DNA of 64,000 nucleotides, taken from Microthyrium microscopicum (taxonomy: Eukaryota > Ascomycota > Dothideomycetes > Microthyriales > Microthyriaceae). The stretch covers positions 2,673,038 to 2,737,037 of the forward strand of contig MU004232.1 of the NCBI GenBank assembly GCA_010405405.1, in the 5' to 3' direction. Below, piece by piece: positions 46,570-62,100 of this stretch. Numbering within the stretch: the stretch's first letter is position 1; the number at the start of each line of letters is the position of its first letter. The translations under genes were made by a program, and so were the position numbers. The notes below the pieces were generated by a model that worked only from the letters and a program-made list of their open reading frames with translations, ran no database searches and was not told the origin of the DNA.

Positions 46570-49500
46570 GTAGTTTAGTTACTTATACTATTATAATATT
46601 AGTAAACTTATTATAGCTTAATTACAGTAGAATTAGCAAGATGCTATAAAAATATTTATATTTTATATATATAAGGACTATATATCTAGTACCTTAGGTA
46701 AGGGCTATAAGAAGCTAGCAAAGCCTAAAACGTTTACCTTATAGATATCTTAGAAGGATTTTAGTTACTAAAAAGTATTTTACTAATAAATTAAATTTTA
46801 GCATTTATATTCTTAAGAGTAGCTACTTAAGATGTTTATTAGTACTAGTCTAGACTATAAGCTACTAATATAAAGCTTTATATTTAAGCTCTATTTTTAT
46901 TACTATACTTATAGATATCTTTTCGCGTATAGTATTTAGATAGTAGAGATAGTTCTAAGTACTAAGATCTAGCGATAAGGTGGGTAATTTAGCGTCTTTT
47001 AGCTAAATTTATATAGTTATTAATATTATAATATAGGTTTTAAAGACGATAAAGATAATACTTAATCCAAAAGTAGTATAGACTCTAAAGGACTTTTTCT
47101 CTTTACTTAAAGTAAGGAAGTGTCTTAAAGCTATTATAACTTACTAAGCTATAGAGATTAACTAACTATAAGTTAGTTTTATAATTTAGGCTAGAATAGT
47201 AACTTAGAATATAATATAGTAAGAGTAGATATAAACCTTATACGTTTTAGTTTATACTATAAGTATAATATTAAGGAATAAGCTTTAGAGGACGCTAGGT
47301 ATATTAATATTTTTACTAAGGATTTATATTTAGCGTTTAGGACTCTAGGGCTTTTAGTAGATATAAATTTATAGGTATATTTTAGAAAGAAAATAATAGT
47401 TAAAAGCTAAGTATTATCTAGAGATTACGCATAATATAGATGTAATTAAGGAGGAATTATAAATAATTAAAGTAGTAACTAGAAGTAACAAGTAAGAGCC
47501 TAAACTAGCCTTTTATACTAAATCTATTACTTCTATAGATAAGTAAGCTTTCTTATATTAGTAAATTTTATTCTTATATATAGCTAGTATCTTGTATAAT
47601 TAATTAATTATTTTAAAAATAATAATATTATAAAATAACTAATTACTTAGAAACGTAAGTAAGCAATTAAGGAAGCAAAATGTCTTAACTATTTTAGTAT
47701 TGCTTAGGTATCTTTAGAGTCTCTATAATTTTTAAGTAATAATTTATAGTCTCTTAACTAAAAGAATTTAGAAAGGCTTAAAGATATTTATCGCATAGAA
47801 GGCTATCTATATAATTATTCCTAGTATTATATACCTACTATAATAGATTAATCTACATTAAAGTAGTTATTTTAATTAAATGAATATATAGAAAGCTATC
47901 TACTTAAAAAGGAAAAGAATAAGCTTATTAGATTAAACTTTTCTTTAGATCTTAAGCTATACTATTTATAAGAAAAATATAAAGTATAAGCTACTAAGGA
48001 ATCTAGTAAAGTTATAAGAAAGTTGCTCTAGTAAATAATAATTCTATACTCTAATAGTAAGTATCTTTATATAATAAATACTTTTTAAAGCTTACTAAGA
48101 TACTAGAAATTAGTACTAAGATTAAAAGATCTTTAAGTAAAGATTTTAAGAATAGTACGTAGTTCTTAGACAAAATAATTTACTAAAATATTATAATATA
48201 TTAATATCTTAAGTCTTACGCAGAGTATTACTAGTAGTTGTGCCTAATATAGTATAAAGCTAATATACTATTCTAATTACTTAAATAATAATATCTAGCT
48301 TTTAATTTAGCTCTATAAAACTTATTTTAAATACCTACTTTATTATATAATTTCTAGCTAATATTCTAGCTAAAAGTATTTGTTATACGATGTAATAAAG
48401 TAATAATAAAATTATTTACCTTAGGTAGTAATACTTACTTTCGCGTAGGAGTTTCTTTACTATATAAAGTATATTTTTAATACTTAGTTATATATTCTTA
48501 GTAGCAATAAGAATCTTATAAGAGATATAAACGTAGAGATAATACGTAAGCTATAACTATAATATTTAAAAATATATAAAGGAGACTAGAGCTTCATTTA
48601 TAATGCTTTATAAAATAACTAAATCTTCCCCTCTATTATAAACTCTTTAGTTAGAGATTAGATTTTTTATTAAGTATATAAGCTCTAGTATATTATACTT
48701 AGCCTTTTTATTCTATAATAGGACCTAAAGTATATAAAGCTATATATAGCTATAGTACTTAAACTTTTATAGCTATATAAAAGAAAGTATTATAGTTATT
48801 ATACTCTATAATAAATAGCAAACTTAGTATTCTATAGTTTAGATTTAAATATAAATAAAATACTAATCTAAATATTAGAATTATTTTCTATAGACTAGAA
48901 AATATATAATAGAAACTCTTAACATTAAGTTAAGATTACCTTTTAGTAGCTTTTCCTATATATAATAAGATATATATTTAGTTTAACTAAAGAAAGTCTC
49001 TTAAAAGAAAAAGGCTAGCTATACTCTATCTTAAAAGCTTTAAATAATATTATATAGTCTTATTTTACTCTACTAGCCTCTAAACTTAGTTTTAACTTAC
49101 TTAAAATTAGAAGAAGAAAGCAAAGAGACTTATTTATTATAAAGGTATACATATTATTATTAAATCTACTAGTAAACTATTTCTATAGCTAATAATTTTC
49201 TTATTTAATTTAGGAAGTTGCAAAGCTATATAGAAACTTAACTAAGGATCTAACGCTAAGAGGTAACCTAGAGTTTATAGTAAATAGTCTAGGTATAGTT
49301 ATAAGTAGACAATATAGAAAATAAGGTAAAAAGATATATAATTATAATAGGTTATATATATTTCTAAACGTTTTGCGCTAGCTAGTAGACTTATAAGGAA
49401 GTTCTATATTATCATTATTTATTTACTAATTAGTTTTTTATACTTTCTTTAGCAATATTAATAAGCTAAGTATTAAGGTAATTAGTAAGGACTATTCCCT

Positions 49501-50050
49501 CTTATTATAAGATAAAGATATTAATATAAGCTTAATAGAAGCTAGCTTAGATAATAGTAAAGTCTAAAGCTTATAAGGGAATAATAGCTTAGAGGATAGC
49601 TATAATAATAACTATAATAATTTTGCCTTCTTAGAAGTACCTAAATCTATATATTAATTCGTAAAGTAGCTAGTATTATCTAAGTAACTTAGCTTAAATA
49701 CTAGTAAAAAGTTAGAAACTCATCTTACAATATAATATAAGTTTAAAGATCTAGACTTAAATATTTAATAAATTTATATTATAGTAGTAAGTAAAGAAGT
49801 AATTAAGAATAAAATTAAATATATTAATTATACTAAATTTAAGGATAAGCTAAGATATTTTAGCTATATTATAGTAGTAGTTAGTACCTCTTATACTATT
49901 ATGCATAAGGAGGTATTTAATAGAGCTTTTAATAATAAAGATTACTATATATATATAACGAAGTAGCTTTAAATTCATTACTATAAAGGAACTAGTCTAA
50001 AAAGATTATTCTTTATAATAGAGAACTCTTTAGTTATTTTTAAGCAATAT

Positions 50051-50405
50051 AAAGCTAGATAATTTTTAAATATTATAAGCTTTAGAACGTTTTTATTAAA
50101 AGACTAGTATTTCCTAGCTATAGTCTATAATATAGAAATATTAGATAAATTTTATATATTATAAAGTTATGCTTTTTCTAAACATTAAAGGCTTAAAACT
50201 ATTCCTATTAAAACCTATTTTATAATAGAGAAATACTAAATAACTTTTAAATAATATAAGCTAATCTATATTTAGATTATTTATAAGTTACTACTTTTTT
50301 AAACGCTACAAGTTCTAGTAACGTTTATATTAAACGACTAGTATATATAGAGTATATTTTATAATAAAGAAGTACTAAATAGCTTTTAAACGTTATAAAC
50401 TAAGT
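50051..50405 (+). repeat. Imperfect tandem repeat cluster in the RIP block
   Basis: Four related copies of a core like ATAACTTTTAAATAATATAAGC start near 50059, 50145, 50239 and 50379. A longer match joins 50085-50166 with 50317-50400, both containing ACGTTT, then GACTAGTAT, then the core. Spacing between cores is 86, 94 and 140 bp, so units have gained or lost sequence. It may be a repeat array of a decayed element. Confidence 0.6.
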
Positions 50406-50476
50406 AGCTAAAAAGTAGGGTAGATGCTTTCTATCTTATATAGTTCCTTACTATAATTTTACTAGAAAAAGTTACG

Positions 50477-50570
50477 TAATGCTACGCGTAACTAATTAGA
50501 GTAGCAGACTTAAGTAAAACTAATAGAACTTATCTTATGTCTAATGCTTAACTAATTAGAATAGCAAATA
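50477..50570 (+). repeat. Direct repeat pair next to the tandem cluster
   Basis: TAATGCTACGCGTAACTAAT at 50477 and a shorter version TAATGCTTAACTAATTAGA at 50542, each followed by ATAGCA or GTAGCA. The patch keeps several CpA and TpG that its surroundings lack. Confidence 0.5.
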
Positions 50571-53500
50571 TAAAGAATATATTCTTATACGTTAAAAGGA
50601 CAGAATGCAAGATAAAGGTATATTCTAAAATTAAAGTATATAAATAGAAGCTTTAAGACTAAAGTATAGAAGGTTATTTAGTTTTTTGCTACTAAAGTAT
50701 AAAGAGTCTTATAATAAGTCTTAAGGTCTTTCCTTAAAAATAGCACTATAAATATACTATTTCTAGTTCTAAAGATGCATCTTTAGCTATACCTAAATAG
50801 GTAAAGAAGGTTAGTATATTTTACTAATAATAGATTATAGGACCCTTTTAGATAATTATATAATTATAAATATAATAGAGAACCTAGCAAACTAGTAAGT
50901 AAGTAAGCTATAAGATATACTCTAAAATAGGTTTAGCTAAAGGTACATTTTTAGAACTAGAAATAGTATATCTCTACCTTACTTATTAAACGCCTTTACC
51001 TTCCTAGTTATTAGGCCTAGGGCTAGCCTATACTATTTATACTATTACGTAAAACTATTTCTACTTTACTACTTTTAGCAATTTACTAATTTTAGCTATA
51101 TAGCAAAAGTTAGAATATCTTTATTACTATAAGTAGAGGCATTAATATTGCTAGTAATAATTAGGAAGTAAATTAGAAAGAGAAGTATAATTATAGTAAG
51201 AGATAATATTAATAAAAAGTTTTCTTTCTTCTCTATATATAAATCTATATATTTATTAAAATTAAGGATAGATATAAGATATATCTATATATATTACTAC
51301 TATTATAGTAACTCTATTTAATATAAATTGCTAATAATCTAGAGTAGTACCTAGATCTTCTTTAAACTTAATCTATTAGATAAGGATATTAAGTCCTAGC
51401 TCTAAGGAATCTAAGAGCTCTTTATAGTACTTAAATATAATAAACTAAGGAGACTATTTATAGAGGATATTATATAATTTATCTTTAGCTATAACTATAG
51501 CAATATACTACCTTAATAAAGTAAAAAAGAAGCTTTCTTACTCTAAACGTAGAATAGGTAGTACTATTATCCTAAGTAGTTTATTTAGTAGTTTATTTAG
51601 TACTTAATTAAAGCATAAAGACTTAGCTTTCTTACTAGCTAAAGTATACTAAGTCTTAAGGTCGTGCTTACAAACAAACTTATATTTAATAAACTCTACT
51701 TCTTAGTCTATAATTAGCAATTTAATAAAATAGTAAAGCCTTATCCCTTAATAGAGGTATACCTAATAGACTTATATATTATAAATTAACTAAATTTTCT
51801 TAAAATTAGAAAACTACTTCTTACTCTATAGCGTTAAAGAGTATATAAGATATTATTTATTAGTAAAAACTCTAGTAGTATCACTAAAGAATATAAGAAA
51901 TAATAATAAGATACTTTATCTATATATAAAAAGCGTTAGCCTTAAGCTATTTATTAAACTATTATTATTTGCTATACTATTAGTCTTTAAGTAAGGCGTT
52001 AGATTTTAATAATTAGATACTAATATTCTATTATATTTAATTAATATAAGTAAAGATAGATAGAGAGATAAAGTCTATAGCTAAGAAAGAAGACTTCTAG
52101 TAGAGAAGGTATAGAAAGGTAAGAAATAAGGCTAGTTTTAGTAAGACTACATATTACTATAGATTAGAATAGTTAAGAGATAGGTTTTCTTAGCCTAGTA
52201 GGGACACTTAGCTATATATAATAGTATTTTCTTATCCTTAATTATAAGTTAAATTAAGTTATAGTATTATAATCTAGGTTACTATATAGCTAATAATTAG
52301 ATATTAATAATAGGCTTAGATAATTACTATTTTACTAAGTTCTACTTACTTTCTATAGATAGTTTATAAGGAGTATAAAGAAGAATATAATTAAATTAGG
52401 CAATTAGCGTTATAAACTAGAGCTATAAAAATAAGACTTTTCTTTATTAGTATTTATATTACATAGACCTTACTTCTAATTACTTTTAGCGCTTCTTTAT
52501 ATATATAAATAATAACTTAATATATTTTTACTTACTTAATAAATCTTATATTATAATAGACTTAATTAGCTTAAAATAGTATAAAATATAGATATTATAG
52601 AGGAAGTATTAAAGTTAACTTATTAGCTTAACTAGGTTTTATAAAAATTATAAATAGATTATTAAATTATTCATTTTGCTTAGAACTAGGCTACGTAGTA
52701 GCATAAGAATATTAATTATAATAATAAGTCTAAATAGTTAGGACCTATTAGCCTACTATTTCTATATTTAGTATATTTAATAAAGTAAATTCCTTATAGT
52801 TATATTACTCTTAGCTAGCGCTATAGCATATTTTTATTTTATCTAAAGTAGAAATAATAATTACTAGGATATTAATATACCTATACTAGAATTATATATA
52901 TTCTTATTTACTACTACTAACTTACTAGGGCTTAAGATTAGCCTCTACTATATATAAATTACTTATATACTAGGAAGCATAATTTAAAGGTTTAACCTAC
53001 TCTTTTTAATTATCTAGTATTTTACCTAGTAGCCTACTCTTCTTATCTATATTAGCTATAGTGCTTACTCTTTATCTAGGATACTTATAAAAAGAGTTTA
53101 GGCTTCTCTTAACCTAAAGGAGTTAAAGAAATAAAATACTAGTAAGGATAACTATTTTTAAGTAATTAATAAGCTATTTATACTAGGTTTTAAAGATTTT
53201 TAGAAGTACTAGTTTAAGGCTTTCTAGCTAATAAGGTACCTAAATAAGCTATTTACTTAGTATAAAAAGTATAGAGAGATAGGAGTAGTTATTACTACTT
53301 AGTATACAACTAAAACTTTAAGTTTATTTCTATATAAGAATGTTACTCTAATAAAATTTTATATTATATTAGTAATTCTAGTTAACTTAAGTATATTACG
53401 ACTACTATTATAATTACGTTTAACGTCTTTATAATACTAATTTTATATTTCTTTTTATCTTAAATAACTATAGCACTACTATAAGTAACGCTAATTATAG

Positions 53501-56500
53501 TAGATTAGTTAGTAGTAGTTACTAAGTTTTGTATCTTTCCCTATATATAAAGTACTATTTATACTATTAATACCTAGACCTTAAGCTACTTTTATAATAA
53601 TAATATTTAATATATATTATTAAATTTTAGTCTAAAAGGAAGCTATATTAGTACTAAGATTTAGCTTAAAAGACTATAGTTATTAGGTATCCTTTATCGT
53701 TTTAGTACTTACTTAAATTAATTAATTAAAAGAAGCTTATTACTTTTATACTTCTAATTTGCTTTATCTATTATAAAAGCTAGGAAGTTATAATCATTAA
53801 ACCTTTTTTATAATAAATATAGATATTACTAAGGAATCCATATTAACTATAGAGCTATTAGAAAACTACTAGAGCTAATTACTATAGTTTTATTATTATT
53901 ATAGCTATGCCCTTAAGTTTTATATATATAAGCTTCCTATTAGTTTAATAGAATTTATTACTTAATATATTACTTAAGTTCCTAATAGTCTCTTAAGTAA
54001 TATAATAGATTATAGTACTAAATAAGAAATTAAGGAGTTTTATAGATATATAACTAACAAAATTAGATTATTATAGCTTAAAGATACTTTTATATAGACT
54101 ATACTACTATTTTTATTAAAGAAGTTACTTATAAAAGGAAAAGTATAAATTTTAGCTCTTATTATACTAAACCTCTTTAATTTTTAAGATATACTATAGA
54201 AAGACTTTATTATACTTAGAGTTTTCTTATAGTATAATATACTATATCCTTTCTTAGACTTACTCCTTTTAATAGAAGATAATTTTAATAATACTTAGTA
54301 GCTTATATATAAGAGTATATAGAGAATTAACGTAGATTTTAGTAGGCATTAAATAGCTAGAATACCTAGCTAATAGCTAACATAAACTAAATATAGCTTA
54401 TTAGTAAACTTATTCTACTAGTCTTAGGCCTAATAATTCTAGACTATAAGAATTAAAGAAGGGAAAATCTTTATAATATTCTTAATAATCTAGTAGTCTT
54501 CTCTTAACTTATATAAATTATAAGAATAATTCTTAAGTTCTTTCTATTTAATTAATACTTATTATAGAGCTAAACAAAATATTATAAAAAGAAGATATTA
54601 TAATTAATATCTTTTAGGTTACTACCCTAGATTATTATAAAATTTATTAGGTATATTTTATATAGTACTATATTAAACACTTTTATAGCTACGTCTTAAT
54701 AAGCTATTAGACCTTCCCTTCTAATTATAAGATCCTCTTTATATATTTTACATAATCTTATAAAGAGACTAGTAAGGACTATACTTTATTAACCTTTTAT
54801 TTATAATATATTAATTTTTATTTTATAGTATTTCTTATTAATATATACGCTATTAATCCTAGTTTAATTTTAATAGTTTTAGGCTCTTCTCTACTTGCTT
54901 TATAAAAAGTTACATAGTTCTAATAAAGCTTAACTACTACGGCGTAACTTATAATAATAATAGTACTTTTTCTATATATTTGTCCTATTAATAGGGTCTA
55001 TAATTTCTTATATTAATAATTTTCTTCTTCTATAGACTTTAAGCCTTATAAATCTATACTCCTTTATTATAATCTAATATATTACTATTCTTAGCTTAGA
55101 ACACTTAGGTATTCTTACTAAAACCTTATAAGCTCCTTTCTTTTTTTATATAATACCTTGCTTAATAAATTAAAGGTATATTTCTTACGCTTTATTTATA
55201 GTTTTATTAAGAGAAAAAGTAGCACTATTTAAGATATATTCTACTATAAATTTAGACTTAGATTAGTATCTTTACATCTAATTATATTTCTATATAGCAT
55301 TATATTTTGCTTTAATATAGGTTTACTTAATAGCTTCTTATTAAAATAGTCTTAGTACTAGCTTAACTTTGTTATGCTTTTTAGTAATAGGTACTAGTAT
55401 AAAGAGTAAAGAAAATAAGCCTTAGAGATAACTAGCGCGTAGAATTATTATTTTAGAAAGATAGTAATTAAAGATTTAGAGATAGAGTCATTAAGATTAT
55501 TCTACTAGTATAGTTTAAATACTTTATAACTTTAATATACTAAGCTACTTATCTTATTAAAAGATTAAAAAGAATATCTAGTCTACTTTTTATGCTTACT
55601 AATTAACTAGCGCTAACTAGTACCTTTATTATAATATGTAAGCTATTAAATTTATAAGCTAAGAAATTTGCTTTACTATAGCTTAGGCTTTTCTCTAAGA
55701 AATAAGCTTATTTACTATTATTAGAAGAAGACTTAATAAGTCGCTAAATAAAGGCTAATAATTATTAGGAATAAACCTACTAAATAGCCTATTAGTTTTA
55801 GGCAAAATTAAGTACTCTAAATAAATTCTATCTTACTTAGAAGAGTCTATTTAGTATACTAGCCTAGATTATTCTAATTTTTAGAATATAGTATTAATAT
55901 ATCCTACCTAAGAACTCCTCTTTAGCGCTTAATTAAAGATTAGCTATAATATAGTAGTTACTTAGAAAATAATATACTTTAGCTAGAGAATACTTAATAA
56001 TCTAGTAAATATACTTATTACTTTATCTATAATCCTACGTAGCTATTTATGCTATAATCTATAACTCTATTATAGCCTCTCTTCATTCTAAGTATAATAT
56101 AATAGCTAGGCTAAGAATAACTAAAAATTACTAGAGGAAATATATCTTTCTAGACGTAATAGATAAATCTAAGGTATTTTAATAGTCTATATAAATTACT
56201 TAGAATAATAGGCTTAGTAAAAGTAGTATCCTATTATAGCTAATAAAATTATACTATATAATATATAATGTATTAATAAGCTTAAAGTAATAAAAATAAA
56301 TTTAACTAATAATCTATAGACTCTAACGTTATAATATATATAGAAGGTTAATTACTACTTTAGAATTGCCCTATTTTCTAAAATATATAGCTTTTTTTAT
56401 TAAAATAAGAGCTTAGAAAGGAGTAGTTACACGCGTTTTAATAAAAAGCGCTTATAATTATTTATATACTTCTAAGAAGTAACCTTTAAACTATAAGACT

Positions 56501-59087
56501 TTATACTAAAGTAGGGCTACTTTTATAGCGCTAATATTTTATAAAAGTATATTAGTCTATCTATTTAGTTTATTATTCTTAAGTAAAGTTAATATAGATT
56601 ATAGATTCTCTTAATCTATTTCTATATAGGCCTTATATATAAGTAAATTATAAGGGTAAGGGATTTAGCTAATAGCGAAGAGGCTCTTAATATTTTATAA
56701 AGAAGGTAGTAGGCTCTAGCTAGTAAATAGAAAAAGATAAAATAAAGTAAGGTAATAAAGATATAAGTCTTTAGTATAGCGCTTATTATTTAGAGCTATA
56801 CTAATAATCTCTACTTCTTAAAGGACTTATTTCTTTTATTTAATATTACTAAAATATAATATTAAGAGATATACTTTAAATACTTTAGACTAGATAGCTC
56901 TTAAGAGAAGTCTATAGTTATTATTTAAATGATAAATTTAGGTTTTAAAAGCTAATATAAACTAAGAAAGGTATAGAGATATAGACGAAAATCTATTAAG
57001 TAATTAATATATAATTAATAAGTAGCAAGTTAAAGCTTACTTAAGAAAGAAATAGAGTATAAGCTATATTTTAGCTATTAGAATAAAGACCTCTAGTAAT
57101 CTAATCTTATTCTCTACTTTAGTTTTAATAATACTATTTTTAAAGGTAATTAAATTAGCTTACTTAAGATTTTATAAAAGTAATTTAATTAGCTTAATTT
57201 TAAGTTCTCTACGTATAATATTCTATTACGAATAGCTATAGTAAATAGAATTAGAGAATAAGGCTAGTATAGAAGGAAAGAGGCTATAGAACTAGAAAAG
57301 GATGCTTTTTAAGATATCTCTTTTATATTTTTTATTATAGCTAAAAGTTTTATATATAGTTTCTAAATTATAATTTATAAGCAAGATGTAGCCTTCGTCT
57401 AAACGAACTTTAACTAACTTAAGGAATAAATCCTACTTATAGAGAAGATTAAGAATAGTTAAGTCCTATCTATTCTAAGTTTTAGAATTATAGTATTTAT
57501 ATAAAAAGCTTTAAAGTATCTAAAATACATATATAGTTACTAATAGCTAAGCTATAACGTAAAGTTAATAAATAGATATACTATCTATTATAACTTTAGT
57601 TAGCGTAATCTAATAGGTAAACAAGGTCCTTATATAGTAGTAACCTAGTAGTTACGCAACTAAGGTTCTAGCCTAAAATAGATAGCTAATAGAGGATCTT
57701 ATTTAATTGCTTAGCTCTTAGGATTAAGTAAGGTAGTTTTTAGTTATCTAATAACTAGCCCTACTTAGCTAGAAGATTATATAGCTCTTTTACTAAGTAA
57801 TTAAAGGCAACTTCTATTATAGTATAATATAATAGAAATAATAAGAGAAAAAAGCGTTTTAGACTCTTATTAAATTTTTATTAAGTTAGTTTCTTAAGGT
57901 CTAAAATTTTCTCTCTAATATTAGTAGATATTATTAGTATAAGAGTCTAATTTATTATTTCTTTTATACTTTATAAAAATAAGAAACTAATTAACTCTAT
58001 CCTAGAATCCTAATTATTAGCTTTAAGAATAGCTTTAACTATTTTTTATACTTAATTAAGCTAATTCTACTTCTTATCCTATAGGGTCTAATTATAGTTT
58101 CTTAATAATTAGGTTATAAGCTCTTAGGCAGGTTAGGGAATAAGAATATAGATAAAATTATTAAGATCTATTTAAGTAGATAATACTATAGTTATTTTAG
58201 GCTATTTTATTTTGTTTATAAAGACGTAATATATTGCTTTTTATTTTTATATACGCCTTAGTATAGAGTATTTAATCCCTTACTTATTCTTAAAAGGTAT
58301 AGCTTAATAGACTATAGCGCAAAGCTTAACTATTATTATTATATACCCTAATTTTAGGAGCTATTTATATAACGTAAGTAGTAGCTATAGTCTAGGCCAT
58401 AAGTAGAGTATCTAGGTAGCTTAAGCTTATAAACACTTGCCCTAGGTAGGCTTAACAAGTTAGTACTATATATTATACTACTATAAGCTAAAGTTAGTCT
58501 ATAATATTAATAGTATAAAATTTCTTAGCTATAAATATTCTAATAAAGTGCGCCCTCCTAAAAAGTTAGAATAGAAAATTCTTAAGTTAAATTATAAGAA
58601 AGTAGCGCGTTAAGAAAGTTACTACCTACGCTTAGCTTAATATAATAATAATATTATAAAGCATACTTTACATAAATTCCTTATAAGTTAAAAGATATTT
58701 AGTAGTACTATATTTATTATTATAGAGTTTAGAATAGTTAGAGGCTATAGAAGTTTCTTAATTAATAAACTATTAGTCTACGTTAGTAGATATAAGACTT
58801 AAATAAAGACCCTCTACCCTTTTATAGTAGTATTAGCAGTTTTTATATAAAGAAGTAGTAGGTAGTTATTTATATTAAGCTAGTTAGTAGTCTTTAAAAT
58901 AAGAAAGATACAAACGCTTACTACTACCTTAGGTATAGCTATATTTATTAGATATATTCTTACTTAGCTTATTAGTAACTAGAGTTTTTAGCGTCTATAT
59001 TCTTTAAAGGATCTAAATATATTTATCTTGCTTTAGATAAGCTAAATATAAGTTGCTTAGGCTAGCTATAATATAGTTGCTAGGTTA

Positions 59088-59137
59088 GTAATATTATTAT
59101 TAATAATATTATTATTAGTAATATTATTATTAATCTA
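59088..59137. repeat. TAATATTATTATTA tandem / self-complementary tract
   Basis: About three units of TAATATTATTATTA run head to tail and are nearly self-complementary, so the tract can pair with itself. It has no G or C except one G. Confidence 0.75.
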
Positions 59138-62100
59138 TTAGTTATAAATAGTAGATTAATACAGTTTAGAATATACTATAATAGCAAAAGTAGCTTTAGT
59201 AACGAAGATATTAGTTATATATGCTATACTTAAATTAAGAAAGAGGAGCGAAATAAAGTAATTTACTTACTTTACTAAGATATTCCATAATAGTAGTAGG
59301 AAGACAATAGAGAAGGGTAGATATATAATATTATTAATTATTATACGTTAATTTAGTTCTTAGCCTAAGTATATAGAATATAAAAGGCAAAAGATATAAA
59401 GTTATTAGCTTTAACTACTAAGTTATATAATTACTTTATATATTATAGTCTTACTATAAAGCTACTAGTACTAAAATTTGCGTATAGCTAGGAGTTAGGT
59501 AGTACTATTATATATAGTTAAGTATTCCTAAGCTAAGCTATTTTACGTTCACTTTTATTCTTATTTCTAGCTCTATAGCCTTACTTAAACTAGAGAGTTC
59601 TATATTTTAATACATATTTCATTCTATAGCCTTATATACTAATTGCTAACTTTCCTTATTTTCTACTCTTTATAGTAAAACTATACTTAGCTTTTTATAT
59701 TCTTTACTTAGCTCTTTTACTACTTTTTATAAAACTAGGCCCTTAAAGTTTCTATATTTAACTTCTAGGGCATAAGTATAAACTCTATCTATTTTACTTA
59801 CTTATAGTATTAGGAAAACGCTTCTTTAGCTTATAATTATTACTTCTATTTTACGTATTACTTTAAGCTTAGTAGTACTAGCAATAATAATATACTAAAG
59901 ATAAATACTTATATAATAGTATATAAGCTTCTTATAATAAAGTACTAATCTTTTTAAAGAATATATAATAGGATACTACTAAGTCTAAATTAATAGTTAA
60001 TAGCTAAGCCTAAAGCGAAAAAGATTAGATTAAGTTAAAGTATATAAAAAAAAGCAATATACTTTATAATACTAATTTAACCCTAATAGTTACTAGATCG
60101 TACGATTAGCTAAAGCAATATAAAGGATTTAAAGAGCTATAGGAGATTTAAAAAGTATAATATTATTACTTAGTATTAGCTAAAGAGAATAAGCTTTATT
60201 TAATTCTACTTTTATAGATTACCTAAGACTCGTTATTTAAGAAGTATTCTAAGATTTATTTAAACTATACTTTAGAGCAATAGTGTAATCTATATAGAAA
60301 GTCCTTAGATACTTTAGACTATTTTAAGAGAGCTAAATTACTTTAGATATTTATTTCTCTAATTATAAATAAGCTAGATCTCTTGCCTAATACATTAAGA
60401 TAATATATAGTTATTATCTATACTAAGAGATATAGTTAGTATAGAAATTAGCTTAATATTTACTACTAATAGGAGCTATACTATAATAAATTTAAGTATT
60501 TTAGTAGAGTTTTTAAGTTTATAAAGTAAAGGTTTTACGTTCTTATTTAATAGGTTAAAGTTAAGCTTAGTAAAAGTTCTTTAGTTAGTATAAATATTAT
60601 ATAATTTAATTATAATAGAATAGAGATATAAGTACTTATATATAATAAGCAATAGTTTCTATCTAGCTTTGCCTATTCTTATATTAAGAGTTTAGACCTT
60701 TTTAAGAATATCTTTCTATAACCTCTAGTAGTATAGAAATACCTACTAAAAAAATACCTAAGCTACTTACTTCTTTATCCTAATTTACTCTATACTTTAT
60801 ATAGTATCTCATTATAGCTTATAAATCTATAATTAATATATAAAATATATAACTATAGGGTTTAGAAATTTATAAAATTATAAAAATTAGTAACTCATCT
60901 AGAAAGGTAAAGCAAATTACTACTTATATTATAAAAGCGCTATACATACTAGTTTTAGGCTTTAGCTACCTAAGTAGAGTTTAAAGATTAAATATAAATA
61001 CTATCTTACTAATTATTAAAATATCTATCCTAGACTTAATATTCTCTTTATATTTACTTTAGATAAAGTAAAAATAGCGTTAGAATACTACTAGTAAGAG
61101 TACCTTATAAAGACTTATTATATTTTATATATTATTTTTAAGTAGCATAATTCAAACTATCTTTACTCTTACTATAACTAGAAGGCTTATATATTAAGCA
61201 TACTACTATTTCTTCTTTAATAAGATATTATGCGTTACTATTTACTATAGTATAAAAGAACTAACATTACTATCTTTTAAATAATACTATTAGATATTAT
61301 TTTAATAGCTAAAAATATTTATTTACGCTTCTACTCTATTATCTACATTATAATTATAGTTAAATACGTATAGAGTATATATAAGAGAATTATTAGCCTA
61401 TATTAGTTTAAGGTATAGTTTAAGCCTTAAAACCTTAAAATTACTATTTTATATACTAACTTTATAGACAAAGATAGTGCTAGCAAGCTATATTATATTA
61501 ATTTATACTTAGTATAAATTTAGTATTACCTAGATAGCTTCCTCTATTTCTTAAGTATTAATCTTAGTAGTAAATAATTAAAGAGATATTAAATTACTAG
61601 ACGTTCCTAGTTTAGAATTAAGGAGAGTATAATACTATATAGTTAAAAGTAGTTATACTTCATTAAAGGTACAAAACTTATATTACCTTATTTATAATTA
61701 CCTAATTGTTTTCATTATAATTATACTTTCTTCTCTACTAGTAGTTATAGATATTACTTTACTAATTATAAGCGTATTATAGCTTATGTATAGTCATTAT
61801 ATTTACTAATTATATATATAGGCGCTTCTTAACGTAAATAATCTCTTATTCTTAATTATATAACTAATTTAGCCTAAATATAAGGAAAATTAGCTTAGAA
61901 ACTTTCAACTATAGCTAGCCTATTATAGCTATCTACTTTGCTAGTTTTGTTTTATAGTTCTAAGTCTTATTGCTACTAAGAACCTTAAGTAATTAAACGT
62001 TATATTAAGAGTACTACTTAATATATTAATAGGTTTTTTATATACTAAAGTATAAGCTATTTAAGTTTAAACTATAAGTTAATAATTTCTATCTCTATTA

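Noticed and set aside
57860-58000. Inverted short matches (AGACTCTTAT/ATAAGAGTCT and TTAGTTTCTTA/TAAGAAACTAA)
   Set aside because: The order of the arms does not allow a single hairpin or a clean pair of element ends; in AT-rich sequence 10-base matches arise often.
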